This document shows, piece by piece, positions 1-6,718 of a DNA stretch of 8,645 nucleotides. The notes below the pieces were generated by a model. It was not told the DNA's origin, did not search any database, and was given only the letters and a program-made list of their open reading frames with translations. A program made the translations under genes and the position numbers. The number at the start of each line of letters is the position of its first letter. The stretch's first letter is position 1. This DNA comes from Holdemanella sp. GTDB lineage: Bacteria > Bacillota_I > Bacilli_A > Erysipelotrichales > Erysipelotrichaceae. The stretch lies in assembly GCA_021442845.1 (NCBI GenBank), contig JABUSD010000245.1:1-8645 (forward strand), given 5' to 3'.

Positions 1-938
1 ATATCACGGTCAATACGTCCAATTCCCAGTTTGAAGATGGCTTCTTCTCCAGCTTTCTGGATTTCCGTTTCAATTTCTGCCTGGTATTTCTTAACGACTT
101 CTTCGATACGTCCTGGCTGGATACGTCCATCACGAATCAAATGTTCTAGCGCTAAACGAGCAACTTCTCTTCGTACTGGGTTGAAGCATGTGATTGTGAT
201 TACATCTGGTGTATCATCAATATTTAATTCAACGCCTGTTGCCTGTTCAAAACTACGGATATTTCTTCCTTCACGTCCAATGATACGTCCCTTCATTTCT
301 TCACTTGGAAGCGATACAACGCTAACTGTACGTTCCTGTGTTTCCTGCTGCGACATTCTTTCAATGGCTAAAGCGATAATTTCCTGTGATTTTTCCTTTG
401 CACTTGCTTTTGCTTCTTCTTCTTTTTCTTTGATATAAGCGATTGTTTCATGTTCCATTTTCTTTTCAACAACCGCAAATAATTCTTTTCTAGCATCCTG
501 GCTAGACATTTTAGCTACACCTTCTAAGACAATAATCTGTTGATCAATCTGTTCCTGCAGCTTCTTTTCCTTTGCGTCTAAAGATGACAGTTTGTCAGTG
601 GCTTTCTGTAACTTCTCATTCACCTGGCGTTCTTTCTGCGTTAAAGCTTCATCACGAAAATTCAAATTGTCTTCTCTACGAAGCAACTTGTTTTCAAATT
701 CCATAGCTTCCTGCTTGCGTTCTTTAATTTCTTTTTCAGCTTCAACACGTATATCGTGTGCCTGTGTTTTTCCATCCAATACAGCCTGTTTTACTTTAGC
801 CTCTGCTTCATTTTCAGCGTCCTTGATAATCTGCTCGGCTAATTGCTGATTCTTATTTAAACCTGCTTTAGAATATCCAACCATGAAGATAATTCCAATG
901 ACAAGACCTGCTATCCCAGACAAGATAATACCTACCAT
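1..938 (-). CDS. rny: Ribonuclease Y, N-terminal part (runs off the window's left edge)
   Basis: This encodes RNase Y, the membrane-anchored endoribonuclease that initiates mRNA decay in many Bacillota. The first 312 residues are visible; the family is about 520 long, so the catalytic HD domain lies outside. Residues 3-21 form one N-terminal membrane segment. Residues about 27-200 are a highly charged Glu/Lys/Gln-rich coiled coil. A KH RNA-binding domain follows at about 205-282, with the GxxG-type motif GRIIGREGRNI at 217-227. The ATG at 936-938 is preceded by GGGAGG eight bases upstream, which fixes the start. The gene has its own promoter and lies downstream of the rpmF terminator, so it is probably a separate transcription unit. 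The frame is open from 938 to the edge. The identification is firm from domain order and the KH sequence. Confidence 0.95.
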   Translation of the reverse strand, partial: MVGIILSGIAGLVIGIIFMVGYSKAGLNKNQQLAEQIIKDAENEAEAKVKQAVLDGKTQAHDIRVEAEKEIKERKQEAMEFENKLLRREDNLNFRDEALTQKERQVNEKLQKATDKLSSLDAKEKKLQEQIDQQIIVLEGVAKMSSQDARKELFAVVEKKMEHETIAYIKEKEEEAKASAKEKSQEIIALAIERMSQQETQERTVSVVSLPSEEMKGRIIGREGRNIRSFEQATGVELNIDDTPDVITITCFNPVRREVARLALEHLIRDGRIQPGRIEEVVKKYQAEIETEIQKAGEEAIFKLGIGRIDRD

Positions 939-981
939 GTGTATTTCCTCCCTGTCTAAAATACGGTAAAAAACCACAAGT

Positions 982-1010
982 ATTATACATTAAAAAATAT
1001 TTAAAGTCCA
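982..1010 (-). promoter_or_regulatory. Promoter for rny
   Basis: The -10 box is a perfect TATAAT (982-987 on the minus strand). A TGGACT (1005-1010), matching the TTGACA consensus at four of six bases, lies exactly 17 bases upstream, and the spacer is very AT-rich. Transcription should start near 975, giving a leader of about 37 nt before the rny ATG at 938. Its position between the rpmF terminator and rny supports independent transcription of rny. It is called from sequence only. Confidence 0.75.
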
Positions 1011-1031
1011 CATTTGACGTCTTTTAGGCAT

Positions 1032-1054
1032 AAAAAAAACCAGTTATACTGGTT
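1032..1054 (-). terminator. Intrinsic terminator of the YceD-rpmF unit
   Basis: On the minus strand the inverted repeat AACCAGT / ACTGGTT (1048-1054 and 1038-1044) forms a 7-bp stem with a 3-nt loop. It runs directly into a T tract of eight (1032-1039, partly in the stem). The upstream arm includes the last bases of the rpmF stop codon, so the terminator begins where the gene ends. The stem is short but the U tract is strong. Confidence 0.85.
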
Positions 1055-1223
1055 ATTTTTCAACAACTGTTCTGCCGTTGTATTCACCACAAGAACACAT
1101 TTTGTGAGTAAGCTTGTATTCACCACAGTTAGGGCAACGAGTCAACGTTGGTTTTACTAATTTGTAGTGAGTTCTACGTTTTGCCTTACGTGTCTTTGAT
1201 CCTCTTCTTTGTTGAACAGCCAT
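1053..1223 (-). CDS. rpmF: 50S ribosomal protein L32
   Basis: This is a 56-residue L32, a late-assembling protein of the large ribosomal subunit. The N-terminus [20 protein letters not shown] is the typical basic L32 opening (MAVPxRxxSKxRK-RRTHxKL), with Gln where Pro is usual at position 4. A zinc-ribbon half follows: C30-P-N-C33, then C43-S-C45 and GEYNGR. The second pair is Cys-x-Cys, one residue shorter than the usual Cys-x2-Cys. AGGAGGTG at 1229-1236 lies five bases before the ATG and overlaps the TAG stop of the upstream YceD gene, which implies translational coupling. YceD-rpmF adjacency is one of the most conserved bacterial gene pairs. A terminator follows immediately. Confidence 0.97.
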   Translation of the reverse strand: MAVQQRRGSKTRKAKRRTHYKLVKPTLTRCPNCGEYKLTHKMCSCGEYNGRTVVEK

Positions 1224-1234
1224 GCTAGCACCTC

Positions 1235-1747
1235 CTAGTCCTCATCATCCAGTTTGAATTCACTTAACTTTTCCCATCGCGGATCGATAGGAGCTTCCTT
1301 CGGGTCCTGATCGGATATCAATTGCCAGCCATCTCCTTTTGGATACTGGTCTCTTGGCACCCTTGTGATACTCATAGGCGCTTCATATAGAATTGCCTGG
1401 AATATCTCCGGTTTGATATCAACGATATCCTTTTTAACCACAATAATATCCTCGTCACCATTATCTTCCAGTGGTTTAAACGAGTATGTTTCCTGCGACG
1501 TTGTGTCAAATGCCACTTCTATATCTTCCAATGAAATGGAATCTAAAACGATCATAACACCGTCCAATTCCAAATTTGAGAAGACCAAAGTGTTTCCGTC
1601 AAACTGTAGGGTACCAACAATATGTACCTCTGGAATGGACTTGACTTGCGTATGATGAAGGAGATCGTTTTCTTCTATCGCAATCCACTCATCAATTGTG
1701 ATAGTTTTATTCTCTGCGTTTAAGAAGTCATTTTTAGTATATCTCAC
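1235..1747 (-). CDS. yceD: DUF177 / YceD family protein (23S rRNA accumulation protein)
   Basis: This is a 170-residue DUF177 protein. Family members are needed for normal 23S rRNA accumulation in bacteria and plastids, and the mechanism is not well settled. Recognition rests on length, the N-terminal (M)[12 protein letters not shown] opening, a central 'VxGTLxFDGN...LxLDG' strand region, a very acidic middle, the C-terminal '[10 protein letters not shown]' motif (usually DPRxxxL), and the immediate neighbour rpmF. The usual Cys-x-x-Cys-type core motif is replaced by LDSISLED, and the protein has no cysteine at all. The start is taken as GTG at 1745-1747: GAGGTGA (1753-1759) sits five bases before it. 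An in-frame GTG at 1766-1768 lies at the predicted transcription start and has no ribosome site. Only 11 bases separate the gene from rpmF. Confidence 0.9.
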   Translation of the reverse strand: MRYTKNDFLNAENKTITIDEWIAIEENDLLHHTQVKSIPEVHIVGTLQFDGNTLVFSNLELDGVMIVLDSISLEDIEVAFDTTSQETYSFKPLEDNGDEDIIVVKKDIVDIKPEIFQAILYEAPMSITRVPRDQYPKGDGWQLISDQDPKEAPIDPRWEKLSEFKLDDED

Positions 1748-1752
1748 TGCCT

Positions 1753-1759
1753 TCACCTC
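1753..1759 (-). promoter_or_regulatory. Ribosome binding site deciding the YceD start
   Basis: The minus-strand sequence GAGGTGA is a seven-base match to the anti-Shine-Dalgarno complement. It is five bases from GTG at 1745-1747, which favours the 170-residue protein over the 177-residue alternative. Confidence 0.8.
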
Positions 1760-1773
1760 ATGTCGCACTTGAC

Positions 1774-1802
1774 ATTATAAACAATGAAAATCGTAAAGTC
1801 AA
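1774..1802 (-). promoter_or_regulatory. Promoter for the YceD-rpmF unit
   Basis: TTGACT (1797-1802, five of six consensus bases), a 17-base spacer and a perfect TATAAT (1774-1779) make a near-ideal housekeeping sigma-factor promoter. Transcription should begin near 1767, leaving a leader of about 20 nt that is filled by the ribosome site. No terminator lies between rseP (stop 1835-1837) and this promoter, so read-through from the upstream operon is also possible. Confidence 0.9.
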
Positions 1803-1834
1803 TAATACAGGCTTAAATACTCCACGTTTTTTCC

Positions 1835-2911
1835 TTATTTAAAGAACATTCGCACAAGATCGTTATATGTCGCAAACACTAGAAGTCCGATTAGAAGGAT
1901 AAAGCTTCCGATGATGATTTTTTCAACAAACTTCTGGTTTACCTTTCTTCCAAGTAATTTTTCAATCAACAAAATGAATATGCGACCTCCATCCAATGCT
2001 GGAATTGGAATTAAATTGAATATACCAATATTCAAGGAAATAATCCCAATCAAGGCAATATAGGATGACAATCCATAGGATACTGTCTTTGTGGTAACGC
2101 TATAGATACCAGCGGGTCCGGATAGATTTTCCAATCCCTTTCCTCTAAATAGCATCGCAAAGGAACGATAGATTGTAGCTGTCGTATCAATCAGATCCTT
2201 TGTACCATATTTAAAGGCTTCATACCATTTGATTTCCTTTACATCTACAAGCGATGTAATTCCAATGAGATAGCCTTGCATCTCTTCGTCATAGGCAGGC
2301 GTCAATTTCGTATGAAATTGTTTTCCATCTCTTTCAACGGTCACATCCACTTCATTATGGTGATATTGAATGAATTCAGACATGTCATTCTGATCATCCA
2401 GTATGACCTTTTCTCCATCCGCTTCCAATGCGATGATTGTATCATCCGGCTTTAATCCAGCCGCTTGGGCTGGTGAGTTTTCGACAACTTCATATACAAC
2501 CGGAAGGGGATCCCCTGTTACATAGCCTCTATACATTGTAAGTCCGACAAAGATAACCCATGCGATAAGGATATTCATAAATACCCCTGCAGCAAGGATT
2601 AAAATCTGTTTCCATGTCGACTTTGCATACAGTCGCTGTTCTTCTGGTACATCCTTTAGCCAGCCTTCCTCTTCATCCTGTGAACCATCATTTTCACCTG
2701 CCATCATGACATATCCTCCAAAGGGGATAGCACGAATGGAAAATGTAGTCATTTCGCCTTTTTTCTGATAGATTGCCGGTCCCATTCCAATCGAAAACTC
2801 ATGACAGTAGACACCAAAATAGCGAGCCACTAAAAAGTGGCCCAGTTCATGAATAACGACGATGAAACTCAGCATAAAAAGAAATGCGATAATTCCAATT
2901 ATACTGCTCAT
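1835..2911 (-). CDS. rseP: Site-2 intramembrane zinc metalloprotease RseP/RasP
   Basis: This is a 358-residue membrane protease of the site-2 family. It cuts transmembrane substrates such as anti-sigma factors (RsiW in B. subtilis) and remnant signal peptides. The first membrane segment carries the zinc motif HELGH (H21, E22, H25). A second segment spans about 104-125. A PDZ domain occupies roughly 135-205, with 'ENSPAQAAGLKPDD' as the ligand-groove region. The third catalytic motif N299-L-I-P-I-P-A-L-D307-G-G supplies the aspartate zinc ligand, and a last membrane segment spans about 332-349. All key residues are intact. AGAGG precedes the ATG at 2909-2911. The gap to cdsA is 12 bases. In B. 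subtilis, dxr sits between these two genes; here it does not. Confidence 0.97.
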   Translation of the reverse strand: MSSIIGIIAFLFMLSFIVVIHELGHFLVARYFGVYCHEFSIGMGPAIYQKKGEMTTFSIRAIPFGGYVMMAGENDGSQDEEEGWLKDVPEEQRLYAKSTWKQILILAAGVFMNILIAWVIFVGLTMYRGYVTGDPLPVVYEVVENSPAQAAGLKPDDTIIALEADGEKVILDDQNDMSEFIQYHHNEVDVTVERDGKQFHTKLTPAYDEEMQGYLIGITSLVDVKEIKWYEAFKYGTKDLIDTTATIYRSFAMLFRGKGLENLSGPAGIYSVTTKTVSYGLSSYIALIGIISLNIGIFNLIPIPALDGGRIFILLIEKLLGRKVNQKFVEKIIIGSFILLIGLLVFATYNDLVRMFFK

Positions 2912-2923
2912 AAAGTTAACCTC

Positions 2924-3715
2924 TTACATAATAATTGCATATAGGATTCCAAATACCATGAAATTCATCAATAAGGAATCCGTACGATCCAGAATACCAC
3001 CGTGTCCTGGAAGTATTTTTGAGAAATCCTTGATGCCTGCTTCACGCTTGATAGCTGAGAAACAAAGATCACCTAATTCTGCAGTGGCTGGTGCCGTAAT
3101 GCAGATCATCAGATTCAACAAAAAATTCACTTTTCCAATATAGAACATCGAAACAAGCAAACTGATTAGAAAACCAGCAGCGCATCCGCCAAAAAATCCT
3201 TCCCAGCTCTTGTTTGGTGAAATTCTCGGGTTCATCTTATTCTTTCCAAATTTGCTTCCAACAAAATAAGCCCCTGTATCTGAACCATAAGTTGCCAGAA
3301 TAATCGTCCATAAATATCTCTGGTTACCAGCAAAAATAATCAGATTCTGATAAATCATCGAGAAGATGATGAAATAGGCAATGCACCAGAAGGCATTTGC
3401 GATTGTCAATCTTTCTGTAAATACAGGAATTGCCCATATGACGATAATGCAGAAAAGCATATAGGCATAGATCAGATTGGATGGCACAACACGAGTCAAG
3501 GCTACAAAAATAGCAATCATTGGCATGACAAACGATGGCCATGTTGTGAAATTCTTTTGTACCCGCATCCATTCATAAGCAGATGTTGCCACAATAAACA
3601 ATCCCAGAACCTCTAAAAAGTATCCCCCAAAGTATACGGGTATAAACACAACCATAACAATGGCAATTGCGGTTATAATGCGCTGTTTTGTCTTTTCATT
3701 CCAGACCTTGTTCAT
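2924..3715 (-). CDS. cdsA: Phosphatidate cytidylyltransferase (CDP-diglyceride synthase)
   Basis: This encodes CdsA, the integral membrane enzyme that makes CDP-diacylglycerol from phosphatidate and CTP, the branch point for phosphatidylglycerol and other phospholipids. The 263-residue protein has about eight hydrophobic segments. It also has SDTGAYFVG (145-153), the conserved 'NPRISPNKSWEGFFGG' loop (162-177), and the complete family signature from S220 to D246: S-A-I-K-R, K229-D230, P-G-H238-G-G, then D243-R-T-D246. The ATG overlaps the uppS stop by four bases (ATGA, 3712-3715), and GGAGGG lies upstream inside uppS, indicating tight translational coupling. Confidence 0.97.
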   Translation of the reverse strand: MNKVWNEKTKQRIITAIAIVMVVFIPVYFGGYFLEVLGLFIVATSAYEWMRVQKNFTTWPSFVMPMIAIFVALTRVVPSNLIYAYMLFCIIVIWAIPVFTERLTIANAFWCIAYFIIFSMIYQNLIIFAGNQRYLWTIILATYGSDTGAYFVGSKFGKNKMNPRISPNKSWEGFFGGCAAGFLISLLVSMFYIGKVNFLLNLMICITAPATAELGDLCFSAIKREAGIKDFSKILPGHGGILDRTDSLLMNFMVFGILYAIIM

Positions 3716-4410
3716 TTTGTCAACCCTCCATAGCGGCGATCTCGCCGGTTATATTCTTCTATGCATTGCTCTAGGCATTCCCTGTCAAAATCAGGCCATG
3801 CAACAGGTGTAAAGATAAGTTCTGCATAGGCTATCTGCCATAATAGATAATTGGAGATTCTAAGTTCTCCACTTGTACGAATCATCAAATCCACATCTTC
3901 CTTCACAAATAGATAATTCGATACTTCTTCCTCCGTAATATCATTTTCTCTATTTCCAGATGCAACATCTTTGGCATATTTCTGCATCGCAAGAAGAATT
4001 TCTCTTCTCGAACCATAATTGATGGCGATGCATAATTCGAGTCCAGGATTATCTTTTGTCTGCAGAACCGCCTTTTGAATGACTTCCTGTGTATCCTTTG
4101 GGAACCGTTCCAGTTCCCCTGCAAAAGTAACACGGATTCCATTTTCCATCAATTCCTTGATATAGCGGGCAAAAAAGATGCCAGGCAGTTTACAAAGATA
4201 GCCTACCTCATCGTCTGGCCGTTTCCAGTTCTCCGTTGAGAAAGCATAGAGAATCAATTTTTTTACGCCTAGATCATTGGCCGCCAATGCCACTGTTCGA
4301 ATGGTATCTGCCCCCTGCTTATGTCCAGCTGTTCTTGGAAGCCCTTTGGCTTTGGCCCATCTTCCGTTTCCATCCATGATGATTCCAATGGTTTGAGGTA
4401 TGTTCTTCAT
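3712..4410 (-). CDS. uppS: Undecaprenyl diphosphate synthase (cis-prenyltransferase)
   Basis: UppS extends farnesyl diphosphate with isopentenyl diphosphate to C55 undecaprenyl diphosphate, the precursor of the lipid carrier for peptidoglycan and wall polymers. The 232-residue protein has MDGNGRWA with catalytic D13, then GLPRTAGHKQGA (24-35), FSTENWKRP (58-66), NYGSRREI (131-138), and the substrate-binding block IRTSGELRISNYLLWQ (177-192) with R178 and R184, followed by AELIFTPVAWPDF. All conserved catalytic residues are present. Small departures are Thr7 where a His usually precedes the IAIIMDGNG strand, and Ser134 in the NYGGR motif. AAAGGGG precedes the ATG at 4408-4410. A terminator-like hairpin lies about 20 bases upstream with no clear promoter between, so expression probably relies on read-through from frr. 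Confidence 0.97.
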   Translation of the reverse strand: MKNIPQTIGIIMDGNGRWAKAKGLPRTAGHKQGADTIRTVALAANDLGVKKLILYAFSTENWKRPDDEVGYLCKLPGIFFARYIKELMENGIRVTFAGELERFPKDTQEVIQKAVLQTKDNPGLELCIAINYGSRREILLAMQKYAKDVASGNRENDITEEEVSNYLFVKEDVDLMIRTSGELRISNYLLWQIAYAELIFTPVAWPDFDRECLEQCIEEYNRRDRRYGGLTK

Positions 4411-4430
4411 AAATAACCCCTTTCTATCAT

Positions 4431-4454
4431 AAAAAAGCCCAATGCCTTGGGCTT
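4431..4454 (-). terminator. Intrinsic terminator or attenuator between frr and uppS
   Basis: On the minus strand AAGCCCAA (4447-4454 complement), a 4-nt loop and TTGGGCTT (4435-4442 complement) form a perfect 8-bp GC-containing stem. It runs into six T residues (4431-4436). It starts six bases after the frr stop codon and ends about 20 bases before the uppS ATG, in a cluster usually co-transcribed. It may therefore act as a partial terminator that lowers expression of uppS-cdsA-rseP relative to the translation genes. Confidence 0.88.
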
Positions 4455-4460
4455 ATCGTC

Positions 4461-5006
4461 TTATACTGCTAAAATCTCTTTTTTCTTTGTATCGACAATT
4501 TTGTCAATATCCTTAATATACTGATCTGTCAATTCCTGACAATCCTCTAATAGTGATTTTCTTTCATCTTCAGGAATATCCTTATTCTTCTTGATTGCAT
4601 CGTTGCAGTCACGTCTTGCGGCACGGATATTCACCTTTGCTTCTTCCCCATATTTTGCAGCTTCCTTAGCTAGCTGATTACGACGATCCTGTGTCAATTG
4701 TGGAACGTTGATACGGATCATATCAGCTTCTGCCTGTGGGTTTAATCCGATATTGGCAGCTGCAATCGCATGGGCAATTGCCTTTGTTGATTGTCTGTCA
4801 TATGGTTTGATAACCAGTTGTGTTCCTTCAACTACCTGTACACGTGATAACTGGTTGATTGGTGTCATAGCTCCATAATAATCCACCTGAACGCGCTCTA
4901 ACATCTGTGCACTTGCTCTTCCTGTACGGATTGCCTTTAAATTATATTCTAGATTATCGATGACTCCCATCATCTTCTCTTCTGCTTTTTCTAAATATTC
5001 TGACAT
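4461..5006 (-). CDS. frr: Ribosome recycling factor
   Basis: This is a 181-residue RRF (typical length about 185) which, with EF-G, splits post-termination ribosomes. It has the N-terminal helix with 'LKAIRTGRAS' (23-32), the domain II segment 'VDYYGAMTPINQLSRVQV', and the C-terminal helices 'RINVPQLTQDRR...KVNIRAARRDCNDAIKK' characteristic of the family. The frame is open upstream to an ATG at 5037-5039, but that start lies inside pyrH and has no ribosome site. The ATG at 5004-5006 gives the standard MSEYLEKAEEKM start and has AAGGAG six bases upstream, overlapping the pyrH TAA stop. The gene follows pyrH by 10 bases and ends at a hairpin terminator. Confidence 0.97.
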   Translation of the reverse strand: MSEYLEKAEEKMMGVIDNLEYNLKAIRTGRASAQMLERVQVDYYGAMTPINQLSRVQVVEGTQLVIKPYDRQSTKAIAHAIAAANIGLNPQAEADMIRINVPQLTQDRRNQLAKEAAKYGEEAKVNIRAARRDCNDAIKKNKDIPEDERKSLLEDCQELTDQYIKDIDKIVDTKKKEILAV

Positions 5007-5012
5007 AGTTTT

Positions 5013-5018
5013 CTCCTT
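5013..5018 (-). promoter_or_regulatory. Ribosome binding site deciding the frr start
   Basis: Minus-strand AAGGAG lies six bases before ATG 5004-5006 and shares bases with the pyrH stop codon (TAAGGAG). This supports the 181-residue RRF and coupling of frr translation to the end of pyrH. Confidence 0.85.
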
Positions 5019-5721
5019 ATTTACTGATGATTGTTCCATTAATTGTCTGTTTTACAGCTTGTACAATTGATCCATCTGTATTCATATTGAATACAACAAG
5101 ATCGATATTATTATCTAAACACATTGTGATTGCGGTTGTATCCATGACCTGTAATCCTAAATTCAAGACATCCATATACGCTAAGCGATCAAATTTCTTT
5201 GCGTTCGGATTTTTCTTAGGATCACAATCATAGACACCATCAACACCATTCTTAGCCATCAAAATGACATCTGCACCAATTTCAGATGCTCTTAATGCCG
5301 CTGTTGTATCGGTAGAGAAATATGGGGAACCTGTTCCTGCTCCAAAGATGACAACTCTTCCCTTTTCAAGATGACGAATTGCTCTTCTTAAAATGAAAGG
5401 CTCTGCCACTTTCTGCATTTCAACAGCAGTCTGTACACGTGTCTGTACGCCTTCCTTTTCCAATGCGTTCTGCACAGCCAAGGCATTGATGACTGTACCA
5501 AGCATTCCCATATAATCAGCCTGGGCTCTATTCATTCCGATTGCTGCCATTTCTTTTCCACGGATGAAGTTTCCTCCTCCGACTACGATGGCAAGTTCAA
5601 CACCCAATTCCTGGATTTCCTTGATTTCTCTTGTCAATCGTTCTAAAACAGCAGGATCGAATGCACTTCCATTTCCAGCCAATGCTTCTCCACTTAATTT
5701 AAGCAATACTCTTTTGTACAT
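5017..5721 (-). CDS. pyrH: Uridylate kinase (UMP kinase)
   Basis: PyrH phosphorylates UMP to UDP, feeding pyrimidine nucleotide synthesis. It belongs to the bacterial hexameric amino-acid-kinase fold, distinct from eukaryotic UMP/CMP kinases. The 234-residue protein shows the N-terminal phosphate-binding KLSGEAL (8-14), [10 protein letters not shown] (46-55), and the UMP-contact region '[20 protein letters not shown]' (126-145). The ATP-binding loop '[15 protein letters not shown]' (155-169) follows, then a C-terminal '[18 protein letters not shown]'. The length and motifs are standard. AAGGAG (5731-5736) lies nine bases before the ATG at 5719-5721. The gene is separated from tsf by a terminator and is followed by frr after 10 bases, the usual pyrH-frr pair. 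Confidence 0.97.
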   Translation of the reverse strand: MYKRVLLKLSGEALAGNGSAFDPAVLERLTREIKEIQELGVELAIVVGGGNFIRGKEMAAIGMNRAQADYMGMLGTVINALAVQNALEKEGVQTRVQTAVEMQKVAEPFILRRAIRHLEKGRVVIFGAGTGSPYFSTDTTAALRASEIGADVILMAKNGVDGVYDCDPKKNPNAKKFDRLAYMDVLNLGLQVMDTTAITMCLDNNIDLVVFNMNTDGSIVQAVKQTINGTIISK

Positions 5722-5753
5722 ATAGTTTATCTCCTTATAAGAAATCCATGCAT

Positions 5754-5759
5754 ATTATA
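5754..5759 (-). promoter_or_regulatory. Putative promoter -10 box for pyrH-frr
   Basis: A perfect TATAAT on the minus strand lies between the tsf terminator and pyrH, about 32 bases before the ATG. At 17-base spacing the -35 region falls in the T tract of the terminator and has no recognisable TTGACA-like box, and there is no extended TGn element. Either the promoter is weak or activated, or pyrH is also fed by read-through. Confidence 0.5.
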
Positions 5760-5773
5760 ACCTAATTTGACGC

Positions 5774-5803
5774 AAAAAAAAAGGACGAAGATTTTTCGTC
5801 CTT
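5774..5803 (-). terminator. Strong intrinsic terminator after tsf
   Basis: On the minus strand AAGGACGAA and TTCGTCCTT (5795-5803 and 5781-5789) form a perfect 9-bp stem with a 5-nt loop, followed by a run of nine T residues (5774-5782, the first two shared with the stem). It starts six bases past the tsf stop codon. It should end most rpsB-tsf transcripts and separate these highly expressed genes from pyrH-frr. Confidence 0.93.
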
Positions 5804-5808
5804 AAGGA

Positions 5809-6699
5809 TTACCCTTTAATCTGTGCCATTACTTCTTCAGCGAAGTTGTCAACACGTTTTTCAATTCCTTCACCAGTTTCATAACGAGTGAATGAAACAA
5901 CGTTAGCCTGTACTTCCTTTAAGAATTGAGAAACCTTCTGCTTGTCACCAAGGAAGTATTCCTGATCCATTAAACATACATCCTGGAAGTGCTTGCTTAC
6001 TTTTCCTTGTAGGATTCCAGCTAATACTTTTTCTGGTTTTCCAGCTAGCTTTGGATCCTGTTCCATCATACGCATCTGTAATTCTTTTTCAGCTTCAACG
6101 ATAGCAGCTGGAATGTCTTTCTGTGATACATATTCTGGTTTCATGGATGCAATCTGCATTGCGATATTCTTAGCAACTGTAGCATCTTCTTTTCCGCCTA
6201 ATACAACCAAAGCAGAAATCTTTCCACCATTGTGCATATAAGCACCGAAGAACTGATCATCTGTCTTTTCAACAACCTTTACACGACGTAAAGAAATCTT
6301 TTCTCCGATTGTAGCTGTAGCGCTTACGATTAAGTCTGCGATTGTTCCATTTTCAGTAACGATAGCATTTGTTGCATCTAAATCAGCTGGCTTGTTAGCT
6401 AATAAAGCAGCCTGGATTGTATCCAATAATCCAAGGAACTGTTCGTTCTTAGCAACGAAGTCTGTTTCTGAGTTTACTTCGAATAATACAGCTGTATTTC
6501 CTTCAGTAGCAACACGTGTTAAACCTTCAGCAGCGATACGTCCTTCTTTTTTAGCAGCTTTTGCGATACCTTTTTCACGTAACCAATCGATTGCCTTATC
6601 CATGTCACCTTCTGTAGCAGTTAGTGCCTTTTTGCAATCCATCATTCCTGCGCCAGTTCTTTCACGCAATTCTTTTACTTGTTGAGCAGTGATAGCCAT
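5809..6699 (-). CDS. tsf: Translation elongation factor Ts
   Basis: EF-Ts is the guanine nucleotide exchange factor that regenerates EF-Tu-GTP. The 296-residue protein has the N-terminal UBA-like domain with 'LRERTGAGMMDCKKAL' (11-26), and the core exchange motif T79-D80-F81-V82 inside 'NSETDFVAKNEQF'. Position 80-81 is where the E. coli Asp80-Phe81 pair disrupts the EF-Tu magnesium site. A full-length core follows, with 'YVSQKDIPAA' and 'CLMDQEYF...QFLKE'. The start is ATG 6697-6699: AGGAGG (6708-6713) is eight bases upstream. A TTG two codons earlier (6703-6705) is only two bases from the ribosome site and is rejected. The gene follows rpsB by 19 bases, the near-universal rpsB-tsf pair, and ends in a strong terminator. 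Confidence 0.98.
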   Translation of the reverse strand: MAITAQQVKELRERTGAGMMDCKKALTATEGDMDKAIDWLREKGIAKAAKKEGRIAAEGLTRVATEGNTAVLFEVNSETDFVAKNEQFLGLLDTIQAALLANKPADLDATNAIVTENGTIADLIVSATATIGEKISLRRVKVVEKTDDQFFGAYMHNGGKISALVVLGGKEDATVAKNIAMQIASMKPEYVSQKDIPAAIVEAEKELQMRMMEQDPKLAGKPEKVLAGILQGKVSKHFQDVCLMDQEYFLGDKQKVSQFLKEVQANVVSFTRYETGEGIEKRVDNFAEEVMAQIKG

Positions 6700-6707
6700 G
6701 TGCAATT

Positions 6708-6713
6708 CCTCCT
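6708..6713 (-). promoter_or_regulatory. Ribosome binding site deciding the tsf start
   Basis: Minus-strand AGGAGG is eight bases before ATG 6697-6699 and only two bases before the upstream TTG. This selects the 296-residue form beginning MAITAQQV, the standard EF-Ts N-terminus. Confidence 0.9.
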
Positions 6714-6718
6714 ATTTC

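Noticed and set aside
31..849. Two plus-strand open frames (about 31-438 and 592-849)
   Set aside because: They are mirror frames of rny. The minus strand is continuously open here and encodes the coiled coil and KH domain of RNase Y, and the plus frames have low-complexity Ser/Phe-rich products without ribosome sites.
1014..1019. Plus-strand TTGACG resembling a -35 box, with a similar one near 5766
   Set aside because: Neither has a -10 box at proper spacing, and there are no plus-strand genes for them to drive.
3324..4142. Minus-strand out-of-frame ORFs inside cdsA (3324-3572) and uppS (3903-4142)
   Set aside because: They lie wholly inside well-supported genes in another frame, and their products show no recognisable motifs.
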